Below, one piece after another: positions 10,394 to 20,875 of a stretch of DNA of 64,000 nucleotides. Position 1 is the first letter of the stretch. Every line of letters begins with the position of its first letter. Below the pieces are notes generated by a model. It had not been told where the DNA came from and searched no databases. It saw only the letters and a program-made list of their open reading frames with translations. This DNA is from Powellomyces hirtus (lineage: Eukaryota > Chytridiomycota > Chytridiomycetes > Spizellomycetales > Powellomycetaceae). Both the position numbers and the translations under genes were made by a program. The stretch covers positions 620,001 through 684,000 of the forward strand of contig JAHLKG010000009.1 in NCBI GenBank assembly GCA_025526995.1, given 5' to 3'.

Positions 10394-12116
10394 TTAGAAA
10401 ATGGAGAATTTGCCTTTCCACAGGCAGTCAACGCAGCACTCAGTGCAGGCTTGAAAACAGAACAAATTAAACGTTAGTGATGATTTCCAAAAGTGAAGTA
10501 AAATCAAGGTTTGAACCACTTTACCTGGGTCAAAGAGGCACTGAGGGAAAGGGCAGACGCCTTCACCTGGGCCGGGCTCGGTGGGGTCATTGGGGGGAAG
10601 AGGGGCAGGCTCAGCGGGCTCGTCATCGGGAATCTTTCCACCCTCAACGTGGTTGTACAAGAATACGTTGGGAGTCTTGGCCAGGGCTCCGGTAATACGG
10701 TCCTTGCTGCCAATGACCTTGAGGTAGGTCTGCACCTCGGCGGGGCTGCTGAATTTGCCTTCCGCAAGGGCGAGGGCAATGACTCCAGCTACGTGAGGGG
10801 TGGCCATGGAGGTTCCAGAAATAGTGTTGGTGCGTCCGTTGTTCCAGGTAGAAGTGATGTCCACACCGGGAGCGATAATGTCAACGCAGGTGCCGCGTTC
10901 GGAGAATGAGGCAATACGATCGTTTTTGTCCGAAGCGGCAACCGTGACAGCCTCGGGGACACGGGCAGGGGACAAGAGGCAGGCATCGCGTCCAGAGTTT
11001 CCGGCAGCAATGGCAAAGTTAACACCAGCCCTAATGGCGGCTTGTACGGCACGGTCCAGGGTAGTAGAGGCGCCTCCACCGAGAGACATGTTGGCAACAG
11101 ACTTGCGACCAGTCTTGGGAGCCTGGGTAGCCACGTATTCAATTCCGGCAATGACATCGGAAGTAGTTCCGGATCCACGGCCGTCCAGGACCTTGACTGC
11201 AATCAAGTTAACCTTCTTGGCAACTCCGTAGGTCTTGGATCCGATTGTACCGGCAACGTGGGTTCCGTGACCGTTTCCGTCCTTGTCTCCGTCCGAGGCG
11301 AAGGTCTTGCCGATCTTGGCACGGCCCTCGAATTCAGGGTGCTCGATGAAAATTCCGGTATCAACAATGTATGCATCAACACCCTCTAGAAGTGGAAAGT
11401 GAGCAAACGGAGGAATATGGTCAGAATTTTGTACAGGCATGCGAGAAAAATGGCATACAGTATTCGTATTCTTACCTCCGGCCGAGTCGGGGTATTCATA
11501 ATCGTTGGAAAGAGGCAGCTCGCGTACGTGAATGCGCTGCAGACCCCAGGATGGCGGGTTCTTCTGCTTGGCAAGAAGCCTCACAATCTTGTCCTCCTCG
11601 ACGTATTCAATGTTGGGGTCGCTCTGTAAAAAATTGTAGACACAAGTTTCAGCGTGCTGAACAGCCAGCGGAAAACAATACGCAATGTTTAGCTTACCTC
11701 CAAAGACTTGGCAACCTCAGCGGGAAGCCTGGCTGCGTAGCCCTTGAAGTCGGCAAAGTTGTAGTGGTGCTTGATACCATAGATGCTGACGGGGGAATCC
11801 AGGTCAATCGAGACGCCGTCGGCCAGAGCCTGAACGGTCAGCTGAGGCGCGGGGGCAATGGTGGTCTGAAGCCAGCTCAGATGGGTCGAGACTTTTTATC
11901 CGTAAACATCAACGAGGTCGAGTTAGATGACTGATCAGAGACGGCTGGGAGTATCAGAAAGAGCCACGTACCAGCATCTTGTGCAGCGTCTTTTTTGAAG
12001 ACGACAATGTAGTTTTCCGGGATGGAGGTACCGGCAATGTCCTTGGCAGGAGAGGCAGCAACAAAGTTGACTGCCACGACGAGGACGGCAGCGATGCTGG
12101 CAAGACGGACACGCAT
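10394..12116 (-). CDS. Secreted subtilisin-like serine protease (S8, proteinase K type)
   Basis: Secreted endopeptidase of 467 residues from exons 11972-12116, 11698-11891, 11476-11623, 10525-11385 and 10394-10449 (listed 5' to 3' on the minus strand). A signal peptide (MRVRLASIAAVLVVAVNFVAAS) precedes an I9 propeptide (ENYIVVFKKDAAQ ... HYNFADFKGYAARLP). The catalytic domain has Asp in AYIVDTGIFIEHPEFEGRAK, His in GHGTHVAGTIGS, the oxyanion Asn in FAIAAGNSGRDAC and Ser in SGTSMATPHVAGV. A proline-rich linker leads to an unusual C-terminal tail with six cysteines (CPFPQC, then ACTECCVDC). The tail comes from a separate last exon and might be a small disulphide module. Chytrids commonly carry expanded secreted proteases. 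Confidence 0.93.
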
Positions 12117-14107
12117 GACGAGCTACCGGAATTCGGATGAACTGCGTTGAGATGAGCGGGTATTTGACAAGCTGACGGACTGAGAGAGAGCTGAGCGATA
12201 GATTCTAAAACTTGGGCAAGATTCCCAGAATATGTATAGGGCTGGGAAGACGAGGGGGTTATGTGATGGGGACCAATATAAATGAGGCGAGGGCAGTGCA
12301 GAGTGAGGGGCAGCTTTTATCTGGTCGGTCAGGCAGTTGGGAAGGGGGGTGGGTGGGTGTGTTTTGTTTGGGTGCGAGTCATCAGTTGCAGGGAGGGCAG
12401 GCGGTTAGTCACGCGTCTTCGTTAGAACGGGAATTAACCTCAATTAGGGAATGTTGGGAGGGCAAGCGACGTTGACTGAATGACTGGAATGACTCGCCAA
12501 GTTCATCCGTCAGCAAGGCGATGATAATAAATGGTTGTCGTGGAAGGGAGAAGAACAGCGCCAAGAGATGCACAGTTGCCTAGAATCAGTATGCGGGTGC
12601 CTCCCTTCCTTGTCCCTTCCCATGCGAGGTTTATCTTATCGCGAATGCAGAGCGTGGCCTCTAATTACGATATTACTATTGACATAGCGGCACACGCTTC
12701 ACGAACATTCAAGCAGTTGTGCGCATAAGCATCGCTCATCCTGTATCTCAATGACGCTGCGGGACTAAGATCATATTTGGGTATGGCCAACGCATGGAAT
12801 TCTCAAAAGTGGACAATGGTCACAGTCTCCAACTCTATGATATGTGTTTCAAAACCGCGACGAAGGACATTTCGAACTGGTATAAGCCACACGCCGATCG
12901 CGAGCGTAGCCTTTCTATGCGTCAGTGCCTTTTGTCCGCTCACGTCTTCAATTCGCCATTCGTTCATCTCTTCTCTCTGGTTAATTGTTTTGTGTTCTGA
13001 GATGCATATTGGGATTGATATGATTGTGGCCCCCGAGGGTTTACGTGGACGATGAACATGGTAAGATCATGCTCGACATCAGCCTCACCACGCAGATGAC
13101 AAACCCCAATGATTGTTTTATTCAACAAGATTGTTTCAAACAGAGACTATATTCCCCAAAGTTTTCATCGGATCACAATTCTCGAACGGATTCCGGTAGC
13201 GCGTTAATAGGACGCGCTAGATGGTGTGCAATCGCACGGGGATAGGAGAGTTTATGAAAGTCCTATACCTTCAGCTGGTGATACAATGTACGAGAGATGG
13301 TTGTCCCATAGTCATGACAAAGACACATGTCATTATCTCTCAGACTTGACCGGCAATAACCCGTTGCGTATGACATGAACATGAATCACAGAAGTTTGCA
13401 GGTCATCCATCTGTGGACAAGGATGTGATGAAGCAACATATCGTGGAAGAGCAGAACTGGTGGAAATCATCACAACTACGAGGTGAAGGCGTGCGCGGAA
13501 TCACACCACGCGTCTGCAAAGCGTACCAGGATGACAGGAACTCGATGTTCGAAGGCAACGACAGGCTGCCGGCCAAGGGCTCCCGGCGTGACTGACCAGC
13601 TGAGAACACATCCTCTCTATTGCCGTCGAATGGCATATCATCGAAGATGAAGGTGCTCGACACTCGTGGTCAGCAACCTAACGTCAGATGTGGTCCCATG
13701 ATCCGCCCGCTTTTGAGAATGAATCCTATTAGATGCAACAGTACGAAGGGTCAACTCAGATACCAGTTCACAGCTGGATCCGGGAAGCCATCATAAAGTG
13801 TAGACCAGAATCCTGTGCCAGACATGGCTCCAAAAGTCATGCTGCGACTGAACGTCAAACAGTTGCACTGCACCAATGAGATACGGTATATGAGGTTAAA
13901 GCAACGATGTCGGCTAGACCGCAATGAAAGCAAGAGCAACAGGCGATCAAGACAGTCGCCAACTAGGTCTTGCACTCCGAAAACCCCGACGCATACGTGC
14001 ATAAATAGAATACCAACGGTATTCTCAATCAGCGAGAGCGCAGCTTGATGCTTTGAGAACTGACAGATATATTATGTGTTTCATGTTTGCTTCATACAAG
14101 TCTATGC
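12117..14107. other. Gene-free region upstream of the subtilisin gene
   Basis: About 2 kb between the subtilisin start and the NDUFV1 stop. The open frames are short, mutually incompatible and have no recognisable motif or convincing splice sites. The first few hundred bases are purine-rich and G-rich on the plus strand (about 12230-12480). I see no RNA gene or repeat. Confidence 0.4.
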
Positions 14108-15623
14108 CTACGCCTGAGCAGACAATTTTCGGTTGGCGTGGAAGGCCTCGATCTTCCTCTCGATTTCGGGACGGAAGTGGCGGATGAGACCCTGCACTGG
14201 CCAGGCAGCTGCATCTCCCTGTAAAACACAGCAAAGAGTCAGTTGAGAACAAAAGCGAATAATCAATCTGAGAATAATCAATCCATACCAGAGCACAAAT
14301 GGTGTGTCCTTCGATCTGCCTACTGAGCTCCTCAATCATATCTATCTCCGCCATCTTGGCATTTCCGGTCTCGAAGCGAGACATCATGTTGGCCAACCAT
14401 CCAGTACCTTCTCGGCACGGTGTGCACTGTCCGCAGGATTCGTGCTGGTAAAAGTAGCTGAGTCTCGAGATGGCTTTGACGATGTCGGTGCTCTTGTCCA
14501 TCACGATGACGGCGGCCGTTCCGAGTCCAGATTGAGCGTCGCGCAGGGAGTCAAAGTCCATCAAAACTTCCTCGCACATCTTCTTTGGCAGCACTGGGAC
14601 CGAAGAACCTCCGGGAATGATACCGAGAAGGTTGTCCCATCCGCCTCGGATACCACCACAGTGTTTCTCAATCAAATCTCGGAGGGGAATGGACATCTCT
14701 TCCTCGACTGTGCACGGCTTGTTGACGTGACCTGAAATGCAGAAAAGCTTGGTGCCGCTGTTACGCGCACGTCCAAGACCGGCGAACCATGATCCACCAC
14801 GGCGGAGAATCGTAGGTGCGACAGCGACGGTTTCCACGTTCGCCACGGTCGTGGGGCATCCGAACAATCCAACGTCAGCGGGGAATGGGGGCTTCAATCG
14901 GGGCTTGCCCTGCTTTCCTTCGATGGATTCAATCAATGAGGTTTCTTCACCGCAAATGTAAGCACCGGCGCCACGGTGAACGTAAACGTCAAAATCGTAG
15001 CCGGAACCGCAAGCGTTCTTTCCAATGAGGCCAGCCTTGTATGCTTCGTTGATGGCTTCCTGCAAGTTCGACGCTTCGTTGTAGAATTCTCCACGGATGT
15101 AAATGTATGCAGCGTTGGCGTTCATCGCGCGACCAGCAACAAGGCATCCTTCCACGAGTTTGTGGGGGTCGTGACGCATGATCTCTCGGTCCTTGCAAGT
15201 ACCTGGCTCACCCTCATCGGCGTTGACGACAAGGTAGCGGGGACGTCCATCAGGACCTCCGGGCTTGTTCATGAACGACCACTTGAGACCGGAAGGGAAA
15301 CCAGCTCCGCCTCGTCCTCGCAGACCAGAGGTCTTCATTTCGTCAATAATCCAGGTGTCGCCCTTCAGGATGATTTCTTTTGTCTTGTACCAGTCTCCAC
15401 GCTTCAGAGCACCGGCAAGGCGGTAGTCGTGCTTTCCGTACAGGTTGGTGAACACGCGGTCCTCATCACTCAGGTTTCCGTAAGTTCGGCTGGGAGTCGC
15501 ATCAGGGGCCACGGTAGCAAGAGTTGCCCGCTGCTGCTGCAGAACGGAGCGAGCAGCTGGGGAGCCAATACGAGCCGCGGAACGTCGCACCGCGGTCGCA
15601 GCAATCCGCTTTGTTGCGAGCAT
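14108..15623 (-). CDS. NDUFV1: NDUFV1, complex I 51-kDa NADH-binding subunit
   Basis: Flavoprotein subunit of mitochondrial complex I that binds NADH, FMN and one 4Fe-4S cluster and starts electron transfer. Two exons, 14289-15623 and 14108-14218, give 481 residues. The first ATG (15623) opens a strongly basic presequence ([18 protein letters not shown]). The FMN/NADH site is seen in [16 protein letters not shown] and [17 protein letters not shown]; the N3 cluster ligands are in [15 protein letters not shown], with the fourth Cys in HTICAL. The last exon encodes [20 protein letters not shown], the conserved C-terminus. CACGTGAC lies 104 bp upstream of the start codon. Confidence 0.97.
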
Positions 15624-16383
15624 GCTTTGTCGGTGTGTGGGGTATGTTTTGGGATTTGGGGGAAAAGCTTGCTGTCCGTCGTTGTGGGGTTGCCTCAACT
15701 TGCTCGCTCTGGTTCTTCCGTTTTAGCACGTGACCTGTCTTGTTGGCGCAGGCGGATCTCAATCGCGCGTTCAAAACCTATCCTATCTAATATCGCATTA
15801 GATTTCCCCGCGGAATTTATTCTCGTCAAAAGCAGGAATAAACATCATAGTGATGATCCGCCGATTCAGGTCCGGATCCGCATTCCACAAGTCTCTGCAT
15901 CTGCAATGCGCTGATACCAAATGGAAGCTCACATATGGGATACATCTCACCCTTCCAATCCCATCGCCTACTCAATCAACCACTGACACCGTCTTCCAGA
16001 GCGTGTAAGATGACAGACGACTTGAGAGACGAAGTTGTGTACCGTATGACCATCGAGACTAGTCTGCAATGGAAGCATACATCATTGGTCTCTTCGTGTG
16101 CGAACACCCCGGCTTATCCCGGGTTTCCACATCAATGCAATTGACTCCATATGCACAGCGTTCAGAAATGATATAATAGTCTTGTGTTGGCTATGTGGAC
16201 TGCGCCTTTCTGAGCCATCCATTCTGAAGGAGAAAGTTATCAAATACCTCCTACTGCAGGGCGCAGTATCGGAGTGAACTTCACACCGTGTGGCGCAAGG
16301 GAATCAACGGCTTTCACAGCGCGTCTCGCCAAGACGGACGTTTGTGTATGTCACAGCTTTTGAAATAAACCACTAACTGTAGA
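15624..16383. other. Divergent intergenic region, NDUFV1 / twinfilin
   Basis: 760 bp between two divergent start codons. Contains the NDUFV1-proximal CACGTGAC element (15727-15734). No coding region recognised. Confidence 0.5.
15727..15734. promoter_or_regulatory. E-box-like CACGTGAC upstream of NDUFV1
   Basis: CACGTGAC, the type of site bound by Cbf1-like bHLH proteins in fungi, about 104 bp upstream of the NDUFV1 start codon. The same octamer precedes NDUFB10 and the gene at 35489. Function inferred only from position and recurrence. Confidence 0.4.
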
Positions 16384-17993
16384 ATGTCCCATCAGAGTGG
16401 AATCAGAGGTAAGGTGAAAATAGAGAGATCTGCTTTCCTGCTCAGAGTATCCTCCTTGACACCGTTCTTTCTTCGTACCCTATCCAGCTTCCCCAGAGTT
16501 GTTGTCGACCTTCAGCGCCGCGTCCAACGACCAAGATCACCGAGCATTCAAAGTCATTATCGAAGATGGTAAAGAGAAACTCAACGATTATCGGATCCTT
16601 TTAGATGTCTAAAAGTCCGGCATTCAATACACAGAGGTGCTGCTTGTCGCCGAGTCATTGAAAACTGGGGGATCTTGGGAAGAAGGTTTGAGCTGGTGAC
16701 GGACCTGACGCCATTGGCGTCTTCACTAACCATACAACCCCAAAGACTTTCCCCGGATATCCGAGTGGATGAAACCGACGGAACCGTGCATTATCCTCTA
16801 TCGCCACGACTCAACATCTACCGTCGGGTCCTATGATTGGATCTTGCTGCAATATGTGCCGGATGCTGCCAAAGTAGAACCGTGATTGAGCGCATTCAGA
16901 TGTGCGTGGCGCTCATCTCGCCTTGTGTCGCAAACAGGTCAGGGAGAAGATGCTGTTGGCATCGTCCAAAGCGACGTTGCTGAAAGATCTTGGCGACTCG
17001 AAGTTCGTTAACACACTGTATGGCACAATACCGGTATGTCGTCTCAAACAAATGCCCTCTCTTGAGGCACCTGAACATATGCTCAGTATCCTCATAATTC
17101 TTGTTGTCAGGCGGATCTGTCACTTGATGGTTATCGAAAGCACCTCGCGCATAAGGAGGCGGACGCTCCATTGACAGAGCGCGAGCAGGAGGCGCAGATC
17201 ATGAAGGCCAATGAGGTAGAGGATAATGACATGAGCAATGGTTCTCAGGTTTCTGATTATTTCAATCAGTCGACCGCAGACATTGGTTCTACTTCGCGGC
17301 AAACGCATGCGGCCCGGGTAGGTTGCCCGTTCACTCGCGAAGCAACGGCTGCTCTCGAGAAGCTGAAAGCGGGTCATGTCAATGCAGTAGCTCTGGTATG
17401 ATACACAATCTGGCCATATCTCTTCCACGGGGATCTAAATTCGGGTTTAATAGAACATTGATGTGCAATCAGAAGTTGTGGGCTTGATTGGTTCTGGAGA
17501 ACAAGGGCTTTCGGATCTCCCAACCCTGGTTGAATCGGGCGTCCCCCGATTCGTGTTCTTCAACCACGAGAGATCGCTAGGTAGCTGAGAACTCGTTATG
17601 CTGATGAGGTGTCGCTCCGTGTGCTGACGGTCTCTGGGAATTACAGTCTTCGTGTACGTGTGCCCTCCGAGCTCCAAAATCCGAGAGAGGATGATGTATT
17701 CCTCGTTCCGGAACTCCTTGGTGATATCTATCGAGAAGGAAATGGGAATGGCCATAGCCAAAAAGGTAGCTTATTGCAGAGGCACATACAAGTTGTGGGT
17801 TATTTCTAATGACGTCTTGGTCCAGCTTGAGGTGGATTCTGTCGACGAGCTCGATGGAGCGGAATTGGCGCAGGAAACATCGGCGAATGGAACCCCGGAA
17901 CTTACCAAGAAGACATTCGCCCGCCCAGTAAGACCAGGACGAGGTCCTGCTCGCGTTTCGCGTCCAGCTACGCCTAATTCTCCGATTCTGTGA
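16384..17993 (+). CDS. TWF1: Twinfilin, actin-monomer sequestering protein
   Basis: Twin ADF-homology protein that binds ADP-actin monomers and capping protein. Exons 16384-16408, 16488-16568, 16635-16685, 16746-16873, 16938-17033, 17111-17395, 17454-17580, 17647-17765 and 17826-17993 give 359 residues, the normal size. It begins MSHQSGIRA like other twinfilins. ADF-H1 contains AFKVIIEDEVLLVAESLK, GGSWEEDFPRISEW and TEPCIILYRHDS, then VREKMLLASSKATLLKDLG. ADF-H2 ends with VFVYVCPPSSKIRERMMYSS. The tail is Arg/Pro-rich (RPVRPGRGPARVSRP), as in the family, where it binds capping protein and phosphoinositides. Exons 2-4 are tiny and were resolved by phase and by homology across the junctions. 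Confidence 0.92.
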
Positions 17994-18369
17994 TGCGCTT
18001 GTTGCGTCGACCTTTCGGAGATGAATCTCGGAATACACAGCTTGCCTACACTCTCATCCTTATGTAGAAATCACAGTATTTCTGCTGACTGTGTGTGCAT
18101 TCCATGCTACTTATAGATATTGAGATGTTAGGCTCACACACTGTTCTTAGCAAAATATAGTTCTTAGGTCGTTCAGCAAAGCTCCATTCGGAAATGGAAG
18201 CCTTTCATGTATCGCGTCGGACACGTGCTCTTGCTTACCAGAGTCACGTGCGTCAGTTCTCTGCCGTCGTTCCTTTGGACTGACCTGCGAACTATGATTT
18301 TTGCTACGGAACCCCACTACGCACGTCGTTCGCACTTTTCGATACGGCAACGTTACCTCCTCAATAAAG
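17994..18369. other. Intergenic region with RPL16 promoter
   Basis: 376 bp. Holds two CACGTG cores (18232-18237 and 18245-18250) about 120-140 bp before the RPL16 start codon. No coding sequence seen. Confidence 0.5.
18232..18250. promoter_or_regulatory. Paired CACGTG elements upstream of RPL16
   Basis: Two CACGTG palindromes 13 bp apart (start to start), about 120-140 bp upstream of the uL13 start codon. Cbf1-type factors control ribosomal protein genes in several non-Saccharomyces fungi, so a role here is plausible but inferred. Confidence 0.4.
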
Positions 18370-19185
18370 ATGTCCACGTTCCAGAAGGTACGGAGTAGTT
18401 GTCTGGTATATGCTGGAGGATTATTATTTTGTCGGCACAATGGGCTCGAGAGATGCGTGCACTGTGTCTCGTTTGTAGCGCCTTCGGTGGTGGGCTCACA
18501 AATGATGTTTATCGCTTACAGGAAGTTGTCATCGATGGCAAAGGCCACCTCCTCGGTCGCCTCGCCTCCATCGTTGCCAAGCAGTTGCTGAACGGTCAGA
18601 AGATTGTCATTGTCCGTGCTGAGGAGATCAACATCACCGGACCTTTCTTCCGTAACAAGTGTATGTTGATTGGGGCAGAGGAGGAGGAATAGTGTACCTT
18701 TCAATCACTGACGAATCTCTGGAAAAATTTTAGTGAAGTACATGGCTTTCCTCCGCAAGCGATGCGTCGTCAACCCCAAGCGTGGTGTCTTCCACTTCCG
18801 CGCTCCCTCCCGCATCTTCTGGCGCACTGTCCGTGGAATGGTCCCTCACAAGACCCCTCGCGGAGCCGCTGCCCTTGAGCGCCTGAGGGTGTTCGAAGGT
18901 GTGCCCCCACCGTTCGACAAGAAGAAGCGTTTGGTAGTTCCCGCTGCCCTCCGCGTCCTCCGTCTTTCTCCCGGCCGCAAGTACACCGTGCTGAAGCGTA
19001 TCTCGTCCGAGTTTGGTTGGAAGTACCAGGATGTGGTTGAGCGTCTCGAGGAGAAGCGAAAGACCAAGTCTCACGCTTACTACGAGAAGAAGAAGGCCCT
19101 TCTCCGCATCAGGACTCAGGCCGCTAAGAAGGTCGAGACTGAGCTCGCTACCGTCACCAAGCAGCTCGCCACCTACGGTCACTAA
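18370..19185 (+). CDS. RPL16: Ribosomal protein uL13 (RPL16/RPL13A)
   Basis: Cytosolic large-subunit ribosomal protein uL13. Exons 18370-18387, 18522-18660 and 18734-19185 give 202 residues, matching eukaryotic RPL13A/RPL16. The first exon is only six codons (MSTFQK), as is common in ribosomal protein genes with a 5' intron. Family blocks include [56 protein letters not shown] and [15 protein letters not shown]. Codon use is strongly biased to C-ending codons, as expected for a highly expressed gene; this also produces a long antisense open frame that is not a gene. Confidence 0.98.
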
Positions 19186-19374
19186 GCTATTGTCAACAAT
19201 ATTACTGGAACGACTGTTGAATCTCAGCAGACTGGCAGCCGCAGATGGTCGGGATTTGGTCCTGGTCGAACTACAAATGTCGCACAATAAACTATGATCC
19301 GGAAACTGGCGTTTACCTGTTGCATACGTGAACGTGAGCAACACCTTGGAAGGTGTTGATGGGGACTGGGAACG

Positions 19375-19755
19375 GTGATTTACAGGCAACTTATGTCTGA
19401 TGACAGTGGGCTCAGGTCCAAGCCGCGGAATATCAAATTGGGCTATTTCGTTCTACATCCAAAGTACACATTGCGAGTGGGCAAGCTCACCGAAATATGG
19501 TGGGTTTGTGTTCAATGTGAGGGTACGCTGGGACTTCCGCCCTTCCATAGAAGGTGCGTGACAAGGGAGACGATTGCTATGCTATGCGGCATGGTATCCA
19601 ACGGGTTGCGTCGGTGCTATGAGAAACATCCAGAGTTGGTCAATGCACAGCAAAGGTATCTTCACCATTTTCACACTAGGTCATCATATCTATTGAATGA
19701 AGAACTCTCTCGACCATTTGTATACAAAGCCACTGTTGAAAAGGGGTCGCGTTAG
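19375..19755 (+). other. Possible degenerate or unresolved small gene (weak tubulin-cofactor-A resemblance)
   Basis: An open frame of 126 codons starting at a non-ATG codon, with an ATG at about 19393 (MSDDSGLRSKPRNIKLG). Reading in a second frame from 19551 gives KVRDKGDDCYAMRHGIQRV, and the first frame then gives EKHPELVNAQQRYL. Together these faintly recall tubulin-binding cofactor A, which starts with a short basic helix and has a K-x-x-G-x-D-x-Y segment followed by a QRRL-type helix. I could not join the pieces with acceptable splice sites. It may be an eroded copy, an unrecognised small gene, or chance. The rest of 19186-19823 shows nothing else. Confidence 0.2.
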
Positions 19756-19823
19756 GTGCGGATCCATCGGATGCTCAAAGCAAAGGCAGAGTCTGATACT
19801 AACGACAGGGAAATGTCTTCAAT

Positions 19824-20410
19824 TTATTCGGCGGGGGTATTCTTCTTTGGTGGAGTAAGCTTGAAAGGTTTGATCGGAGATCCCCGTACTTCCTTCAACA
19901 GATCCAGGTACTGCTGCGACAGGTGTCGGCAGTTCTGCAAGTGGTTCACTCCTTCTCGGCGGTAGCACCACCGCATCTTGTCCTTGACAATGTGCACCTC
20001 CTGGATTCGAACCATCTGTTCACGATAGAACTCATCTCGGGACTTGATTACCGCCGCACGATCTGCATTCCCAGATACAATCGCAGGTCAGATTACGAAC
20101 TCGTCAGGACCATGATTTCGAAATTCGTCCTCCATCCACTATCGTATCGTTTTGCAGCACTTTCCAGTGTTCTCCAAGTCTTGACTCCCTCCCATAGATT
20201 TTTCCCCATCTTCTCTTCGTTCTCCACTTATGGAGGTAGCGGCACATACCGTAAACGTCAAGGTCGGGGTCCACGGTGGGAAACTCTGACACCTGTGATA
20301 CGACAAAATTCAAGTTAGATTGCCCAATTCTCTCCTTAGGACTGCTAAAACAGGCAATAGAACCGGTATCGTTGTGCCCCTACCGGAAACGTCCTTGGTT
20401 CAGCTGCCAT
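19824..20410 (-). CDS. NDUFB10: NDUFB10-like complex I accessory subunit (PDSW family)
   Basis: Small accessory subunit of the complex I membrane arm. Exons 20384-20410, 20250-20292 and 19824-20062 give 102 residues: a nine-codon first exon (MAAEPRTFP), then VSEFPTVDPDLDVYDRAA across the second junction, then SRDEFYREQMVRIQEVHIV and KMRWCYRREGVNHLQNCRHL, the hallmark of fungal PDSW proteins, with the two conserved Cys of the C-x9-C-type helix. The animal protein is longer (about 170 residues) but shares this core. CACGTGAC lies about 97 bp upstream of the start. Confidence 0.88.
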
Positions 20411-20875
20411 TGTGTATGAGAATACAAAAATTATTCTGGAATGCGTGGGATTGCACTGGAAAACTGGTAGTTGCGTCGACTTGGGTTTCCTCCAATGCCG
20501 GCAACGCACGTGACTTCATTGAGTTACGTAATAAACCGCGTTATGTCGGAATTCCAATCGAAATCCGCTATAGCGCACCCGAGAGGAGAGTGTCGGATGG
20601 TGCTGATGGCAGAGCTCCAGCTTCGGCCTAAGCAATCGTTTGGGAACAGCGTTGAAAGCACCATCAAGTTATAATGGTGGAACTGCATAGGGTTGATCTC
20701 GGTGCTCTGTGCACCAAGGTTAAGCTTGTCCTTCCACATGTTGTGTCGGCGAACGCGCCGTCATCACGCCTCAAAATAGCTTGGCATGGAGGACTATGAA
20801 CTTGATGTCCAGCAAGGAAGACATATTTGCAAAATCCTCCTACTCCACAGACACATAACTCTTTGAAAGTCAGTT
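20411..20875. other. Divergent intergenic region, NDUFB10 / PH-domain gene
   Basis: 465 bp between divergent starts; contains the NDUFB10-proximal CACGTGAC (20507-20514). No coding signal recognised. Confidence 0.5.
20507..20514. promoter_or_regulatory. E-box-like CACGTGAC upstream of NDUFB10
   Basis: Same octamer as in front of NDUFV1, at nearly the same distance (about 97 bp) from the start codon of another complex I gene. Confidence 0.4.

Noticed and set aside
11386..11584. Read-through of the subtilisin frame across 11386-11475
   Set aside because: The stretch is a stop-free intron: splicing GTAAG to CTTCTAG restores EGVDAYIVDTG with the catalytic Asp in correct context.
14976..15914. 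312-codon plus-strand open frame over NDUFV1
   Set aside because: Antisense to a firmly identified complex I gene; no recognisable domain.
16569..16745. Apparent frameshift and stop in twinfilin
   Set aside because: Two short introns (16569-16634 and 16686-16745) restore the family sequence EVLLVAESLK and SWEEDFPRISEW with correct phase, so the gene is intact.
18730..19389. 219-codon minus-strand open frame over RPL16
   Set aside because: Antisense shadow caused by the strong codon bias of the ribosomal protein gene; low-complexity Ser/Leu/Arg composition and no homology.
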